From positions 1,116,001-1,180,000 of the forward strand of contig NW_024468251.1 of the NCBI RefSeq assembly GCF_002104995.1: a stretch of DNA of 64,000 nt, given 5' to 3'. Source of the stretch: Linderina pennispora (Eukaryota > Kickxellomycota > Kickxellomycetes > Kickxellales > Kickxellaceae). Below the pieces are notes generated by a model that was given only the letters and a program-made list of their open reading frames with translations, searched no databases and was not told where the DNA came from. Positions 42,077-52,388 of this stretch are shown one piece after another. A program made the translations under genes and the position numbers. Numbering within the stretch: the first letter of the stretch is position 1; every line of letters starts with the position of its first letter.

Positions 42077-42757
42077 GGCCACGGCCAGTTCTCGATTTCT
42101 TACGACAACGGTAAGACATTCGCTGTCGTCCACGAGGTTCTACGCTACATGTTTGTTGGGTCCAAGCCAGCATCGGTAACGAACACTGCATCCGTTATGA
42201 GCTACACCTTCAAGCTACCTGAGGATCTTCCGAGCTCCGATAAGGCTGTGTTTGCCTGGACCTGGGCCAACGCGTCAGGGAACCGCGAATTCTATATGAA
42301 CTGTGCCGATATCGCAATTAAGGGTGGAAAGTCCAAGTCATACACCGGAAAGAAGATGACCGTTGTCAACTATCCTGGATACCCGGCTATGGCCGAGTTC
42401 AACGGCAACTATGACACAGGCATTGAGCTTTACAATAACGCCCCGAAGGTCACCATCTCTCCAGGTGGCTCGAGCTCTGCTCCTAGCGACTCAGGAAATG
42501 ACAAGCCGCCCAAGGGTGATTCTAAGCCGCCCAAGGACGAACCCATTCCGCATGCCCCGAAGAGCTCTGCGCCTGCCGCTCCTGCCCCGACTGGTTCTTC
42601 GGGATCTGGATCGTGCACCCACGGTGCCATGGCATGCGATTCTGGAAACTCGGGCTACAAGGTCTGTGTGTACGGCAACTGGAACCCACCAATTCCGTGC
42701 CCTGCTGGAACCAAGTGCAAGAGCTCGGGTGGCAGCGCTATCTGCGACTGGGCCTAA
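42077..42757 (+). pseudogene. AA11-like LPMO, 3' part with C-terminal Cys-rich binding module
   Basis: The reading frame resumes directly after the second CAGGC with GGHGQFSISYDNGKTF, whose His is a candidate second copper ligand by comparison with AA11-like enzymes. The LPMO core continues through VFAWTWANASGNREFYMNCAD. A Pro/Ser/Lys linker follows, then a six-Cys module (CTHGAMACDSG...VCVYGNW...CPAGTKC...AICDWA) resembling CBM19-type chitin-binding domains. Together with the 5' part it would give an intact enzyme of about 327 residues. AATAAA lies at 42796-42801. The insertion separates the N-terminal His from the rest of the active site, so neither fragment should be functional. Confidence 0.88.
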
Positions 42758-43062
42758 GGAATAAGTTCAAATCATTGTAGACATCAATGTACAGAAATAA
42801 AGCAAACTGACACGGAATTGGTATTTCATGTCAGGTATCAGTAGTCTCTTCAGCAAAACGGTTCGCTTGTAGTATATTGCACTGGTGATCAATAGTTTAG
42901 CATTGCCTGAATTTATGGTCAGCAATCAAGCAGACTCTGCCACATTATACTCGATGTCTCACCAATATGTAGCTTTTTGAAAGGGTGTTTCAATTAAGAG
43001 TCGACCGGTTTTTCATCAATATTATCAATGGCTGGTTGTGATCAGAAATCAGCGAGTTGTCT
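42758..43062. other. Intergenic, AT-rich
   Basis: This holds the 3' end of the LPMO gene and 5' flank of the tRNA. Nothing else was seen. Confidence 0.5.
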
Positions 43063-43145
43063 GGGAAGATGGCCGAGCGGTCTAAGGCGCTGCGTTCAGG
43101 TCGCAGTCAGTATCACTGGCGTGGGTTCGAATCCCACTCTTCTCA
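43063..43145 (+). tRNA. tRNA-Leu (anticodon CAG)
   Basis: The 83-base sequence folds as a class II tRNA. The acceptor GGGAAGA pairs with TCTTCTC, the D-arm is TGGCCGAGCGGTCTAAGGC, and the anticodon stem CTGCG/CGCAG encloses TTCAGGT with anticodon CAG. A long variable arm (TCAGTATCACTGGC) follows, then a T-arm with GTTCGAATC. The discriminator is A. There is no intron. A run of five T at 43148-43152 is the probable RNA polymerase III terminator. It reads CTG codons as leucine, so at least this gene gives no sign of CTG reassignment. Confidence 0.96.
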
Positions 43146-43436
43146 GCTTTTTGCATACTTTTTTTGTTGCAATGGTCGCCGAACTGGATGAGCTGAATTG
43201 CTTGGACTGTAGCTGTTGGCAATTTTACTGGCCACCCTACAATGTGTATCACCGATATGCCAGGAATGAAGGTGTTTGATGCCAATATTTTAACCAGTGC
43301 TCTTGCTTCATTTATTCCTTTTCTGGTTTTTCATTATAAAACAAAGATGCCATGATAACCGTGTGTTCCAAGTGAGTGTGCTTCATTCTGCATTTCATAG
43401 CTGATACAAACATTTATCGATATCTTCTCCTTATCT

Positions 43437-43600
43437 ACTAGAATTGCTCTGCTCGCGATGCGAGCTCGGCTGCTAGTCAGCATGGGTTGACACGTCGATA
43501 AGGGCATCACGGTGAACCGATCATTTGAACGTGTCGGATGGTTGTTGGTGCAATGGTGATCCTGGACATCTCCCATCTTGGTGGCCTTCTCAGTGCAGGC
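43437..43600 (+). repeat. Diverged dispersed repeat, copy B
   Basis: The reverse-orientation partner of 35325-35486. A GCTCGC-GAT-GCGAGC hairpin near its start is perfect here. A shorter similar block (TTGCGATGCGAGCTCAGCT) lies near 45507-45525. Confidence 0.7.
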
Positions 43601-44062
43601 GCTTCAGCGCTGGTTCGCTGCTGCTGGCAGCAGAATCGCCTGCAGATGCTGCACGCCTCTTGCGCAGCCTCTATGTTGCAGGGGTGGTGCCAGAAGCATC
43701 GGCAGCAATGGCCGTAGAACGACGGAACCGTTCAGGAATATTGCCTGAATTACAGAGTGACTGGAAAACGAGTCTGAAGTTTAGAACTGCTGCGAGATCA
43801 CGGTTCAAGAGTCGAGACGAATAGGCCCGCCTGTATTGTGCCATGGCCAATATATATGCCATTCCCATGCCTCTGTAGCTTACTTTTGCTTCTATATGCA
43901 ATAATCCCATTTCAAAACCTAGGGTCTTTTAATTCATTTTATTTTAAAATATGAACACCCGAGACAAGGTAGGCGGTGCCGATGAAGCGACCAGTCTGGT
44001 TGTGACTGACGAGCCCCTGGGAGTGGGACAGGAATAGTCAGACCCCTCAGCGACGCTGTGTG

Positions 44063-44371
44063 CGGTAAACCTTCATGGTATTGCTGCCCTGGGTAACAAG
44101 CTTACAAAAACGGCGGAAACCATACCAATGTTTAGCGGCAGCCTTGATGAGATTAATATAGAGGAGTGGGCGGAGAAGCTCCGCACGCTAGAAGATCTAC
44201 ACCGATTCAGGCGTCACGGGTGAGGTACTCATCAGCCCAGCGAAGAGCCGTCTCAGTAGCCAAGCAAACCAGATGTTGGCAGACCATAGGTTCACCGGAA
44301 CAACTGCGTTCGTCGGGGCAGCGCATGCAGCCTTCCACAGACCAGGTTTGCTGAGTGAAGCCGTGAGGAGC
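44063..44371 (+). pseudogene. Degenerate Gag-like fragment
   Basis: One frame reads NLHGIAALGNKL, then TIPMFSGSLDEINIEEW and EKLRTLEDLHRF before a stop at 44221. It then continues in another frame with QMLADHRFTGTTAFVGAAHA. The FSG...W...L spacing is like Gag proteins of LTR elements. It does not match the intact element's gag. I hold this as a weak call. Confidence 0.3.
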
Positions 44372-44709
44372 TAGCCGAAAATGATGTCTATATTTTCAAA
44401 ACGCCATAAATTCGAACTAATAAAATCGGGGAAATACTTGTGAGATGAAACTGAAGAAAAGAGAACAAGCTGAATATCTGGGATACTGGCTTTTAACACC
44501 AGGGTAGCATCGCGTCACCGCTTTGATGAAGGCGATGCACTAGGGGGCGAAAGCCATTGTAGATGCCAAAGATCTGGGCATGTGTCACTGCCATTCGCAT
44601 CAAAGTCAAAGCGCTGATTGCCTTGCACCTAACATGGTTGTGGGCTGTCGGCATGGTGACATACCAGCATTTGCGCTAGATATTCAATATATTGAAGCAA
44701 ACAAGGGAT

Positions 44710-45318
44710 TTAGTTGTCTTTTTTCTCCTCGGCAGTGGGATTCGGCACCAGCTTACCAACGGGCAAGTACTTTCCAGCAAAGAACGTGGCCCATTCATTG
44801 AGCGACTCAACCTCGGTCTTATCCAGGCCCTTGAGGTCGTCCAGCGGGGCATCCAGGTCAGTCAGCGTCGACTTGTCGAAGCTGCCAAGCGCCAGTCCGC
44901 GCGACGCATCCCGGCCAGCAAAGTTCGCATAGGGACCACCTGGCCCGTAGAATGAGCGGCCATTCGACACATCATACACGGTGCCATTGACGGCCATATA
45001 TAGGGGGGTATTCTCGTCGCGGCCATCAAACTCGGAGAGCTCGCGCGGCGTAAAGTCGCGCTTGGCCGGGATGGGTTTCGGCACGACATCGTTCATGGTG
45101 AAGCGTGGCTGGCGCGCCGGCGACAGGAAGGCGATGATGCTGCGCGTCACAAAGAAAAAAGCCAGAAGCATCAGGATTAGATGCGTCGGGTTCTCCAGCG
45201 ATGGTTTGATGGGCGCCAGGAAGCGTGCTAATGAGGGACGGTCGAAATTGGCGGCCTCGGTGGCGGCCTCTGTCGCCTGGGCGACGGTCGTGGCTAAGGT
45301 CTCTTCCAAGCTGGTCAT
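44710..45318 (-). CDS. Dap1/PGRMC1-type membrane haem-binding protein
   Basis: The ATG at 45318 gives 202 aa. A single membrane helix near residues 50-67 (LILMLLAFFFVTRSIIAFL) precedes a cytochrome b5-like haem/steroid-binding domain. That domain opens DFTPRELSEFDGRDENTPLY and contains AVNGTVYDVSNGRSFYGPGG with the Tyr that ligates haem, then YANFAGRDASRGLALGSFD. Family members sit in the ER membrane and support cytochrome P450 enzymes such as Erg11 in sterol synthesis. The frame is open upstream to 45459, but that part is probably leader. Confidence 0.93.
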   Translation of the reverse strand: MTSLEETLATTVAQATEAATEAANFDRPSLARFLAPIKPSLENPTHLILMLLAFFFVTRSIIAFLSPARQPRFTMNDVVPKPIPAKRDFTPRELSEFDGRDENTPLYMAVNGTVYDVSNGRSFYGPGGPYANFAGRDASRGLALGSFDKSTLTDLDAPLDDLKGLDKTEVESLNEWATFFAGKYLPVGKLVPNPTAEEKKDN

Positions 45319-46464
45319 TCTGGAGGGAATTAGTAGTGGGCGGAAAAAAAAGGTAGCGAAGGAAAGGTGTGGGAAGCACAGTGGTGGAACACTCGATGAG
45401 GTTCCCTGAACCCTTGTCCAACATGCCAGTGTGGCCACTGCTAAGGCATGTGGCGCCACGTTGAGATGGTTGATTGATGAGCTGATTACTACGCTTATGG
45501 AGCTTGCGATGCGAGCTCAGCTAGCCACTAAGGTTTAGACAGCCGGTAGTATGGCAAGGAATCTACCATGGGGCTTCACAGTCCAAGGCAGATATATAAA
45601 CTGTCCAGAAAATTCAAAAAGAACCACACCTGTTAGGGGCTCGTTCTGGGGGCCTGCTTGCCTGCAGTCTGGGTGGCAGCAGAGCCATCAGGGGCGGGGT
45701 CGGTAGAGAAATCTTGCAAGAGCCTCGCCTGTTTGACACAACAGGAGGTATGTTCCTAGGAAGAGAGCTCGACGCAACCTGCCTATAGGTATGGTATAGC
45801 GATGGTCTGTCGCAGAAGGTTGCAGACCAAAAGCGTGTTCTCATCCCACTGTCCAGGGAAGGTGGTTCTTGTGTAGTCAGATGTATCCATCGAATGGCTG
45901 CCGATGCACATGACCGAACCGAACCCCACGCCGAGGTATGCCACGGCTGACGGCCACGAAGATTAAATAGTGGAATGTAAAGAAGGGGGTTGTACGGAAG
46001 TCGGAATATGTGGAAGAGGGTGAGGTATTAGAAAAGGTGGATGGCGCAGGAGGGACCGCATTTCTATGTAGGATGTGTGTTGGCCAGTGATTCAATGGCT
46101 CCAAGTCCGAGTGCTGAGGATGCGGGAATTGACTGGGTTGCTTATTACATTACTGCATCTACGAAATATGAAGGAGCTACGACGAACGGCGCTTTGATAT
46201 ATGGTTCCAAGTTCGATTTTACCAGTACTTTTAAGATACATATTCGTCATCTTCAGGTCTGAATCCATAGGCGAAAAGAGAGTATCGTCACTTTAGGAGA
46301 CCACAGAGCAAGCCAGGCATACTCGCTGTGAGACTTGGAGGAGTATAGGTCCTTCCAGTCAATAAAAACACTCTAGCGGACGGTTGGACAGTTTTGGACT
46401 ATAACATTTTATGAAATAGAGAAGAGGAGTGAAGAGGTATTCACTTTGTAGAAAGAGATGTGGT
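45319..46464. other. Intergenic, no recognisable gene
   Basis: These 1.1 kb lie between DAP1 and the 3' end of the dipeptidase gene. A short motif shared with the dispersed repeat occurs near 45507-45525. A short plus-strand frame at 46041-46262 has no recognisable domain and I do not call it. Confidence 0.5.
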
Positions 46465-47898
46465 TTAGGCGCTGAGGTCCGTGTTGGCGACCTCATGGAG
46501 GTAAGCACCGAGCAGCTTGATGCCCTCAATGTAGTTGCGCTTGTCAATCTTCTCGTTGATAGAGTGAGCGCCGTCGTCGCTGGCGCCCATGGGCAGCAGC
46601 AGCACATTGACATTGAGGTTCTCCTCAAAAGTCAGGGTGACGGGGATGGAGCCGCCCTCGCGGGTCAGGTCGGGCTTGACGCCATAGACCTTCTCGGTGG
46701 CCTTGGCACCGGCGACAAAGTTCGGGTGCTTGGGCGACGAGTACCACCAGCGGCCGCCGTGGGTCTCGATGACCTGCATCTTGTTCTTGCTGCCCAGCTT
46801 GGCAAACTCGTCGTTCAGGTACTTTGTGACCAGCTCAGCGACCTTGGCCGGCTCCATGTTAGGCACGGTGCGCAGTGAGAACTTGCCGCGGACCTTGGCA
46901 GGAATGACGGTCTTGTCGCCGGACGCATAGAAGGCGCCCTCGACACCGTGGATGGACAGGGTGGGGAAGCGCCAGCGGTGCTTGAGGGTGTCCCGCTCCT
47001 CGGCATGGATGAGCACATCATTCTTGAGATCGCTGGCGAGCGCAGTGTGCGAAAACTCGAGGTTGTTGTAGGTTTCCTCCTCCTCGTCGGTGATGGGCAT
47101 AACCTGGTCGTAGATACCCGGGACCTGGATCTTGCCGTTGACGTCGACCAGCTTTGACAGCAGGTGGACCAGGTCGGTCATGGGCTCGTGGACGGTTCCG
47201 CCGAAAACGCCCGAGTGCAGGTCGGCGCCGGGGCCCTCAACCTGCAGGTGGAAGTAGCTGACGCCGCGCAGGCCGTGGGTCAGGCACGGCTTGTTCTTGC
47301 CCAGCCAGTAGTTGTCGCTGATGCACACGACGTCGGTGCCCTTGAACCACTTGTCGGCCTCCTCGACAATGATCTCATCCAGGCCCTCGCTGCCGCTCTC
47401 CTCCATGCCCTCGAAGCAGAACTTCAGGTTGACGGGCATTTCAATGCCGGCCTTCTTGTGCGTCTCAGCGCACAGCAGCCAGCCGAGCACTGGGCCCTTA
47501 TCGTCGGTCGAGCCGCGGCCCACCAGGCGGCCGTCCTCCTTCTCAACCAGCACAAACGGGTCAGTCTCCCAGCCGTCCTCGATCAGCGCCGGCTGCACAT
47601 CATAGTGGCCATACACCAGCACGGTCTTCTTGTTCGGGTCGTTGCCGTACTGGCCCAGGATGACCGGCGGCAGATCCAGGATCTCGCCGTGCAGGTTCTG
47701 CTTGCCCGGGTCGACGCGCTTGCATGTCGCACCCAGAGCCTCCCAGCGTGCCTGCAGCCACTCGCCCATGCGCACCACGTCGGGACGGCGAGCGGCGTCG
47801 CCGCTGACCGACGGAATCGCCACAACCTCGCGCAGAGTCTCGATGAACGCCTGCTGGTCCTGGTTGACCAGGTCAAAGTACTTCTCAACGTCAGCCAT
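46465..47898 (-). CDS. Cytosolic non-specific dipeptidase (CNDP2-like, M20)
   Basis: The ATG at 47898 gives 477 aa, the CNDP2 length, beginning MADVEKYFDLVNQDQQAFIE. Metal-site motifs are visible: VLVYGHYDVQPA (first His and Asp), RGSTDDKGPVLGW (bridging Asp), FEGMEESGSEGL (catalytic Glu pair) and VCISDNYW. The dimerisation lid carries RGVSYFHLQVEGPGADLHSG and the C-terminal metal ligand region is LLPMGASDDGAHSINEK. It hydrolyses Cys-Gly and other dipeptides using two Mn or Zn ions. The frame extends upstream to 48258, but a TATA box at 48012-48018 lies inside that extension, so I prefer the short form. Confidence 0.95.
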   Translation of the reverse strand: MADVEKYFDLVNQDQQAFIETLREVVAIPSVSGDAARRPDVVRMGEWLQARWEALGATCKRVDPGKQNLHGEILDLPPVILGQYGNDPNKKTVLVYGHYDVQPALIEDGWETDPFVLVEKEDGRLVGRGSTDDKGPVLGWLLCAETHKKAGIEMPVNLKFCFEGMEESGSEGLDEIIVEEADKWFKGTDVVCISDNYWLGKNKPCLTHGLRGVSYFHLQVEGPGADLHSGVFGGTVHEPMTDLVHLLSKLVDVNGKIQVPGIYDQVMPITDEEEETYNNLEFSHTALASDLKNDVLIHAEERDTLKHRWRFPTLSIHGVEGAFYASGDKTVIPAKVRGKFSLRTVPNMEPAKVAELVTKYLNDEFAKLGSKNKMQVIETHGGRWWYSSPKHPNFVAGAKATEKVYGVKPDLTREGGSIPVTLTFEENLNVNVLLLPMGASDDGAHSINEKIDKRNYIEGIKLLGAYLHEVANTDLSA

Positions 47899-48435
47899 CG
47901 TGGGTGGAAAAAGTGTGCTAGTAGAAAAAAGGTGTGAATATACGAGGGGAGAAAGAATGTTTTGCTTGCAGAGCAGAGATGTGTGGGAACGAGCGATGGC
48001 CGGACAAGGGGCTTTATACATGCTGGTGCTGCCCCATTTCCACGCGGCAGCCGACAGATGCCGGCGAAACGGCCTTGCGAGGGATGATGCACTGGTATGC
48101 ACTGCGAGTGGACGCATGACTTGGTGGTATGCGGGCTGAAAGAACGTCGGAGAAGGACGCTTTGAACATTGCTCCGTGCCCATTTCTGGCAATGACGACC
48201 CATTTTGGAGTGTGGGAACTGCCGTTTTTCTCAGCGAACCGCACAAAATGCCGATCAAGAATCTAGTAATCTAGTAATCACAGGGAATCTGGCGCGGTTT
48301 GTAAACAGCACGAGCCAATGGCCATAGAAAAAAAGAAGCAAGGCTAGTGTGCATTGAGCAGCTTTGCTCTTGGCTGCCAACTCGCGCTTTACTATTTTCA
48401 AGCTATTCATATACACCCCTGCCCCTTTCCATATA
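47899..48435. promoter_or_regulatory. Divergent promoter between dipeptidase and condensin genes
   Basis: These 537 bases are upstream of both genes. Apart from the TATA box on the dipeptidase side, I see no defined element. Confidence 0.4.
48012..48018 (-). promoter_or_regulatory. TATA box of the dipeptidase gene
   Basis: TATAAAG reads on the minus strand about 115 bases before the ATG at 47898. It supports transcription starting downstream of the long N-terminal extension. Confidence 0.6.
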
Positions 48436-51400
48436 ATGTTCAACTTGCACGAGCAGCTGATAAAGCTGCAGGAGGGCGAGGTGGAGATTCACAATGACTT
48501 TACGTTTGAAGGAATCGATGCAATTGTAGCCAAGCGAGCTATAAACAGCCTGACAGACAAGCTGGTGGTCAGCGGCGAGGCCATCAACGATGACATAGCA
48601 TTTGACACGCTGCGCGCGTTTGCCCGTGACCTGCACGCAGTAGACCCCAAGCTGATTGCGCGCGGGCTCGACATGCTGGTAGCTGGGTTCGAGAGCGTGG
48701 TGCGGCAGGCATCCAACGCACTTTCCACACAGGGCTCGGACCCGACGCAGTATGCCGAGACACTGGACCGCTACGCGTACCTGTTCCAGTGGATCATCGA
48801 GCGAGGCGAGTCGTCGGCATCGCAGATCCGCACATCAGCAGCGCAGACCAAAGGCCGGCGGCGCAAGGGCGTAGGCAGCGTGCCAGGTAGTACCAAGGCA
48901 GCGAGTATTGCGGAGATTGTGCCCGGCTGGAAGTCAAAGGTCATGGACCTGTATCTGCTGTTGCAGCAGCTGTTCCAGCTGCCACTGGGGCGGATCTGGA
49001 ATTCAGTACCGGAGCGTGACTCATTCATTGGGGTGTTTATGCGTCTCGGGCACAAGGTGCTGGAGAACCCAGCGTACGGGCGTGATAGCGAGTTCCAGAT
49101 GGCGCTGTTCAATGTGATGTGCAAATGGGTGCAGACATACAACGGACTGTACGGTGCAGTCACATTTGATCACGCAGAACATCCAGCACTACGAGCATCT
49201 GAGCGAGTCCATGGCACAGCTCGTCCAGCTGGCATACGAGAAATATGATGGTGCGCAGCTGGCGGACGAGGTGCTGCGGGATGTCGCAGGCAAGGAGTTT
49301 AGCAGCGTGCACGACAAGTCTGGGCCCAAAAACACTGCCCGGTTCATTATCAAGTTTTCGCAGCTTGCACCCAAGGCTCTGCTGCGGCAGATGGGCTTGC
49401 TGATCCGGCATCTTGACAGCGAAGCACACATTATGCGGTCGGCCATGGTCGACGCAATTGGGCACCTGATCATGTACCTGGCCACGCAGGAGGAGCAGAC
49501 GGACATCATCAAGAACCAGGTGGGCGAGTACTTTGATATTGTCGAACAGCGGTTCCAGGACAACCACTACCTGGTCCGCGCCAAGGTCATGCAGGTGTGC
49601 CAGTTTATTTGCAGTGGGCCGGCAAAGTTCCCGAAGCGGCGGCCCCGCCTCATTAACCTGGTTGTCGGGAGACTCGAGGACAAGGCAAGCAATGTGCGTA
49701 AGCATGCAATTCGGGCACTCACCATTCTTCTGGAGTCGCATCCGTTTGCGCTTGATGGCGCTGAGCTAGCCAGCGAGCCACTTGAGGACAGCCTCGAGAA
49801 GATCACTGGCGAGCTTGCGCGCATGGCCAAGGGCGTGGCAGCAGAGAAGCCGACAGTGAGCAAAGACCCCGAAGATTCTGACGCCGAGATGGCTGATGGC
49901 GACGAGACAGTGAATGAAGATGATGCAGCGCAGAATCCTGGAAAGCAGGCTGACAAGAGCAGCGTCCCGGACATCTCAAATGCAGGGCTGACGCCCGAGA
50001 TGGCAGCCAAGGCCATGCACCTGCAGTTCCAGCAGCGGTACTACCGCGACGCGCTGTATTTTGTGCGGCAGCTGCAGGAGGCAATACCGCTGCTGGTGCA
50101 GCTTCTGGGTGCAACCAACAAGAGTGAGGTCATGGAGGCGATGGATTTCTTCGTGACGGCAGTGCGGTTCCGCGTCGACGGAGCACAGGGCGGGATCCGG
50201 CGGATGGCGCATCTGATCTGGGTGCCATCGACCAGCAATTCGACCGGTGCCAGCGCCTCGCACGCAGGATCGACAGGCAGCCCGGAGGAGGCGCGCGGGG
50301 TGCGGGCGAAGCTGCTGGAGTCGTACAAGCAGCTGTATCTGCAGCCGAACGAGCGGCTCAGCGCATCGGAAAACACGAGCCGGATTACGCGCAATCTGAT
50401 CAGTCTGACGTTTGGCGCGACGCTGGCGGAGCTGATTTCACTGGAGGAGCTTGTGCGGACGCTGGTGGACGAGCAGTTCATTGGAAACGATGTCATCGCC
50501 AAACTACGCAGCGTCTACGGGTATACGCGCCAGCGCCTGCCGCCTGCACAGCGCCGCGGGGCAATAATTGTGCTGGGCATGATGGCACAGGCGCGACGCT
50601 CCGTGGTCACCGACGACATCGACCTGTATATGCGCATCGGCCTGGGCCGCTACGGCCACGAGGATCTAACCATCGCCAAGTACACGTGTATGGCCCTGCA
50701 GTGTCTGGGCGCGCGGCGATCGAAGCGGCCGGGCCCAGCGGCAGCTATAGATGAGGCAGAGAACAAAGCGGTTCCCGATGGACAACCCAATCTTCGAAGG
50801 CCTGGCCAGGATCATCGAGGAGCCACGGCGCGACCCGGAGTGGTTCCCAGCCGCCGAGCAGGCGCTGAACACAATCTATGCACTGGGTGAAAAGCCCGAT
50901 GCGTTTGCTGTGCGTGTTGTCCGGAAGCAGGCGCGGGCTGGTGCAGGATCTGCTGGCCAGCTCCAGCATGTCACAGACGCCAGCTGACGAGCACGCCATG
51001 GACATTGATGACGACGAGACTGAGACGCTATCACAGCAGCCAGCTAGCACGCTCGTTGACCCGTGGGACCTGACGCGTCTTTTGTTCATTGTCGGACACA
51101 TTGCGATCAAGGAGATTGTGCTGCTGGAGACCATCGAGGCCGAATTGAAGCGCCGCAAGGCCAAGGCTGAGCCCAGCCGCAAGCGCCGTGCGACCGACAG
51201 CCGCCCCCACGACGACACCATGGATGGCGACGACGACGACGAGCTCAATCAGATTGCCGGGTCAACTGAGGACGAAATAGGCGACATCATTGCGGCCATC
51301 CGCGAGCGCGAGCTGCTGTCCGGCAGCAAGTCGCTGCTGGCGCTATTTGGCCCGCTGCTGGTGCATATCTGCAAGAATCTGGGCAAGTTCAACGACCGCC

Positions 51401-52311
51401 TGCTGACTGTGCATGCAACAGCAGCGCTAGCCAAGTTCATGTGCATTTCGTCGGGCTTCTGCGAGGAGCACCTGCCGCTGCTGCTGACTCTTCTGCAGCG
51501 TGCGCGGTCGCCGGTGATTCGTGCCAACATCGCCATTGCACTGGGCGACATCACCGTGTGCTTCAATAATCTGATCGGCGAGAACGTTCAGTACCTGTAC
51601 GGGCCTCTGCATGACTCAAACACCAAGGTCAAGAAAACCACGCTGATGGTGCTGACACATCTGATTCTCAACGGCATGGTCAAGGTCAAGGGCCAGCTGG
51701 GCGAGATGGCAAAGTGCCTGGAGGACAAGGACACCCACGTGGCCGACCTGGCCAAGCTGTTTTTCGCCGAGCTGTCCACCAAGGACAATGCTGTCTACAA
51801 CAACCTGCCCGACATTATCTCGAGCTTGAGCGTCGGCGCCGCCGCCGTCAATGAGGATAGCTTCGGTCGTATCATGAAGTTCCTGTTTGATTTCATCAAG
51901 GAGAAGGACCGCCAGACCGACAATGTGGTCGACAAGCTGTGCCAGCGCTTCCGCAACACCACCGATACTAGGCAGTGCCGCGATATCGCTTATTGCTTGG
52001 CCCTGCTGCCATACAAGTCTGAGCGCAGCGTGCGCAGGCTACTGGATGGCCTTCCTGGATACCAGGAGAGCCTGTCCGAGGATGCGGTGTACAGGTATTT
52101 CAATGATATTGTCGCCAAGGCCAAGTCCCAGGCTGCGCAGAAGCCCGAGGCTAAGGCGCTGGTTGAGGAGTATGAGTCCAAGCTGCGCGAGGCCAGAGCC
52201 AGGACCATTGGCGAAGACGAGGAGGCTGTGGCGTCCCAGGCAGCCGAAGAGGCAGATACAGGGACAGCACAGTACTCGGACGACGAGATTGACGAGGATG
52301 AGGATCTCTAA
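48436..52311 (+). CDS. Condensin complex subunit 1 (NCAPD2/Cnd1/Ycs4)
   Basis: The gene codes for about 1,290 aa, beginning MFNLHEQLIKLQEGEVEIHN. It is built of HEAT repeats, and family segments are clear. These are EEQTDIIKNQVGEYFDIVEQ and RLEDKASNVRKHAIRALTIL in the N-terminal half, then the C-terminal Cnd1 block ARSPVIRANIAIALGDITVC, followed by HDSNTKVKKTTLMVLTHLIL. It ends in an acidic tail. The protein belongs to the condensin complex that compacts mitotic chromosomes and binds nucleosomes. The frame changes near 49169, near 50745 and near 50935, each bridged by a one-base change with no splice sites. Long conserved stretches on both sides show these to be sequence errors or very recent damage. 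Confidence 0.93.
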
Positions 52312-52388
52312 AAAAACAGTGGCTTGATTTGGGCTGGTGATTTTCTAAACGAAGTGAGAAACAAAAAAAAGAAAACTGGCGTGCCAGC

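Larger units (their letters stand above)
43146..44709. other. Repeat-rich intergenic region
   Basis: No intact gene is present. It contains repeat copy B (43437-43600) and degenerate reading frames that resemble retroelement Gag (about 44063-44225) and perhaps Pol (about 44448-44700), all cut by stops. Confidence 0.5.

Noticed and set aside
46041-46262. 73-codon plus-strand ORF in the DAP1-dipeptidase gap
   Set aside because: Short, without domain or promoter, in a repeat-influenced region.
47164-47937. 257-codon plus-strand frame opposite the dipeptidase
   Set aside because: Leu/Ala/Val-rich shadow of a well-conserved M20 gene.
47899-48258. 120-residue N-terminal extension of the dipeptidase with a mitochondrial-like MRPLAVHTSASS stretch
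   Set aside because: A TATA box at 48012-48018 lies within it and the family starts at the ATG at 47898. A minor mitochondrial form cannot be excluded but is not supported.
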